A DNA stretch of 7,123 bases from assembly GCA_937989795.1 (NCBI GenBank), contig CALKBB010000343.1, forward strand, positions 1-7,123, given 5' to 3'. Below the pieces are notes generated by a model. It saw only the letters and a list, made by a program, of their open reading frames with translations. It searched no databases and was not told the DNA's origin. Positions 5,985-7,123 of this stretch are shown here, one piece after another (positions within the stretch are counted from its first letter, which is position 1; each line of letters opens with the position of its first letter). The position numbers were made by a program, and so were the translations under genes. This stretch comes from an uncultured Collinsella sp. (lineage in GTDB: Bacteria; Actinomycetota; Coriobacteriia; Coriobacteriales; Coriobacteriaceae).

Positions 5985-6104
5985 ATGAGCAGGACATAAA
6001 AACATTGAGAGCCCCTGCTGCATGAAAGACCGCGGATTAGGCCGACAATGGTGAGTGTCTAATCCAACCGTGGCGGCCACGCCGCATTCATGGAAGGGGC
6101 TCCC
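5985..6104 (+). ncRNA. Candidate IS110 bridge RNA
   Basis: IS110 recombinases are guided by an RNA from the element's own non-coding end, with one loop pairing to target DNA and another to donor DNA. Here an outer stem pairs 6009-6016 with 6095-6102 (8 bp) and 6021-6026 with 6087-6092 (6 bp). It encloses a hairpin of GGATTAG (6034-6040) with CTAATCC (6059-6065) around an 18-nt loop, and a small hairpin at 6070-6083. A CATAAA box at 5995-6000 would start RNA near 6007, just before the outer stem. Alternatively 5985-5993 pairs with 6014-6023 (9 bp, one bulged G), giving a 5' stem-loop that competes with the outer stem. No good -35 box precedes it, as expected if the full promoter forms only in the circular junction. 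I could not assign the target and donor loops. Confidence 0.5.
6092..6099 (+). promoter_or_regulatory. Transposase ribosome binding site inside an RNA stem
   Basis: GGAAGGGG lies five bases before the ATG at 6105 and favours it over the in-frame ATG at 6090. Six of its eight bases fall in the paired 3' strand of the outer stem, so the fold would hide the site from ribosomes. Confidence 0.6.
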
Positions 6105-7123
6105 ATGCTCGATACTACCACCTTCATCGGCCTCGACGTCCACGCCCGCTCGATAAAGGCCGTCTCCCTCGACGTCATGACCGGGGAGGTACGTGCCGCG
6201 ACCTTCGGCTACGACGCCGGCGCCGTCGCGGGGTGGGTCCGTTCCGTGGACCCCAGGGCCAGGTGCGTGTACGAGTCCGGGGTCACGGGCTTCGACCTGC
6301 AGAAGAGGCTTTCCGGCCTGGGGGTCGACTGCGTGGTCGGCGCCGTCTCGAAGATGATCAAGCCCAGCGCGGACAGGCGCAGGAAGAACGACCGCAACGA
6401 CGCCGAGTTCCTCGCCCGCATGCTGTCGGTCGGCAACGTGGTCGAGGTGTGGGTCCCCGACGACGAGTGCGAGGCCGCCCGCGACCTGACCAGGGCGCTC
6501 GAGGACGCGAGGGACGACCTCTCGCGCTCGAAGCAGCGGCTCTCCAAGTTCCTGCTCAGGCACGGGCTCGCCTTCGACGAGAGGACGCCCACCGGCCGCA
6601 GGAAGGGCAACTGGACCCGGGCGCACTGGTCCTGGATCGAGTCGATAGGGTTCGCGGAGAGGGCCGACAACGACGTGCTCGCCTACTACGTCGACGCGGT
6701 CAGGCGGGCGGCGGAGGAGAAGGCGAGGCTCGAGGGGCTCGTCGAGGCCGAGGCCCGCAAGCCCAGGTGGAGGAAGAGGGTCGACTCCCTCCGCTGCCTC
6801 AAGGGCGTAGACACCGCGTCCGCCGCCGACCTCGTGTTCGAGGCCGGCGAGTTCTCGAGGTTCGGGAACGCCCGCTCGTTCGCGGCGTGGGTCGGCCTGA
6901 CGCCCTCCGAGCACTCCAGCGGGGAGAGCGACCGCAGGGGCGCGATCACCAAGGCCGGCAACAAGCACCTGAGGAAGACGCTGGTCGAGGCCGCGTGGCA
7001 CTACCTGACGTGCTCGGGGCGGCCGAAGGACCTCGCCAGGGGCCAGGCCCCGGACCGGGGCGCCCGGAGGCATGCCGCCAAGGGCGTGCGGAGGCTGGCC
7101 GAGAGGCGGGAGGCGCTGCTCGC
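6105..7123 (+). CDS. IS110-family DEDD transposase (partial, 3' end off window)
   Basis: The visible 339 codons encode an RNA-guided recombinase of the IS110 family. The N-terminal RuvC-like domain shows the catalytic acidic set: D11 in FIGLDVHARS, E57 in VYESG, and D96 and D99 in KNDRNDAEFLAR. A helical, charged linker follows (about 115-225), with a coiled-coil-like stretch at 195-220. The C-terminal Tnp_20 domain has SLRCLKGVDTASA at 228-240, a helix-hairpin-helix-like segment, and FAAWVGLTPSEHSSGESDRRG at about 259-279; this last stretch holds the expected nucleophilic serine (S271 or S272) and leads into ITKAGNKHLRKTLVEAAW. No stop or frameshift occurs in the visible part, so the gene looks intact. 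A long frame on the opposite strand is a by-product of high GC and is not a gene. Confidence 0.95.
   Translation, partial: MLDTTTFIGLDVHARSIKAVSLDVMTGEVRAATFGYDAGAVAGWVRSVDPRARCVYESGVTGFDLQKRLSGLGVDCVVGAVSKMIKPSADRRRKNDRNDAEFLARMLSVGNVVEVWVPDDECEAARDLTRALEDARDDLSRSKQRLSKFLLRHGLAFDERTPTGRRKGNWTRAHWSWIESIGFAERADNDVLAYYVDAVRRAAEEKARLEGLVEAEARKPRWRKRVDSLRCLKGVDTASAADLVFEAGEFSRFGNARSFAAWVGLTPSEHSSGESDRRGAITKAGNKHLRKTLVEAAWHYLTCSGRPKDLARGQAPDRGARRHAAKGVRRLAERREALL

Larger units (their letters stand above)
5978..7123 (+). mobile_element. IS110-family insertion sequence, left end and most of the transposase
   Basis: The element comprises a non-coding left end of about 125 nt and a DEDD transposase running off the right edge. 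The left boundary near 5978 is inferred from the break in the palindromic repeat; IS110 elements usually lack clear terminal inverted repeats and target duplications, so it cannot be read directly. A non-coding region upstream of the transposase fits the IS110 group, whose bridge RNA is there; the IS1111 group carries it downstream. Codon use differs from the neighbours: arginine AGG is very frequent and AT-ending codons are rare, in line with recent arrival. The right end is not visible. Confidence 0.8.

Noticed and set aside
5916..7073. 385-codon open frame on the minus strand opposite the transposase
   Set aside because: It is rich in Pro, Gly, Arg and Val with no domain pattern and mirrors a clear DEDD transposase; long antisense frames are expected in such GC-rich coding DNA. 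Its reading also crosses the non-coding left end and the repeats.
1..7123. CRISPR array or known antiphage system
   Set aside because: No regularly spaced short repeats, Cas-like proteins, restriction-modification or toxin-antitoxin genes are seen; the repeats present are three dispersed palindromic units.

Overview
The window looks like chromosomal DNA of a high-GC actinobacterium. The best fit is a gut Coriobacteriia of the Collinsella type. This is inferred from GC-rich third codon positions, a candidate leaderless gene, GTCCCC-type palindromic repeats and the gene set; no database was searched.

Left part (1-1076, minus strand): a two-gene unit. A small membrane protein with a UBA/TS-N-like head and a DUF4342-like hydrophobic tail (388-930) is followed after 18 nt by an OmpR-type response regulator cut off at the window edge (1-369). 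A candidate promoter lies at 1049-1076. Middle-left (1289-2338, plus strand): a 79-residue two-helix membrane protein with a good ribosome binding site, then a calcineurin-like metallophosphoesterase. The first catalytic motif of the phosphoesterase (GDIHG) is in frame with the body but cut off from the natural start by what looks like a one-base deletion.

Middle (2354-3355, minus strand): glutamyl-Q tRNA(Asp) synthetase (GluQRS), convergent with the phosphoesterase and possibly leaderless. Upstream is a gene-free stretch of about 515 nt (3356-3870). It holds a perfect 13-bp hairpin, a possible structured RNA on the minus strand with a candidate promoter, and one copy of a 43-bp repeat. Then comes a 647-residue DUF2207 membrane protein with a signal peptide, three later membrane segments and a poly-glycine tail (3871-5814, plus), ended by a strong terminator.

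Right part (5896-7123): a second copy of the 43-bp repeat, a related palindromic half-repeat, and then the left end of an IS110-family insertion sequence whose transposase runs off the window. The roughly 125-nt non-coding stretch before the transposase folds into nested stems, as expected for an IS110-type bridge RNA, the guide RNA that directs target and donor recognition. The outer stem also buries the transposase ribosome binding site, and the element seems to begin exactly where the palindromic repeat breaks off. This IS and its candidate RNA are the most interesting part of the window.
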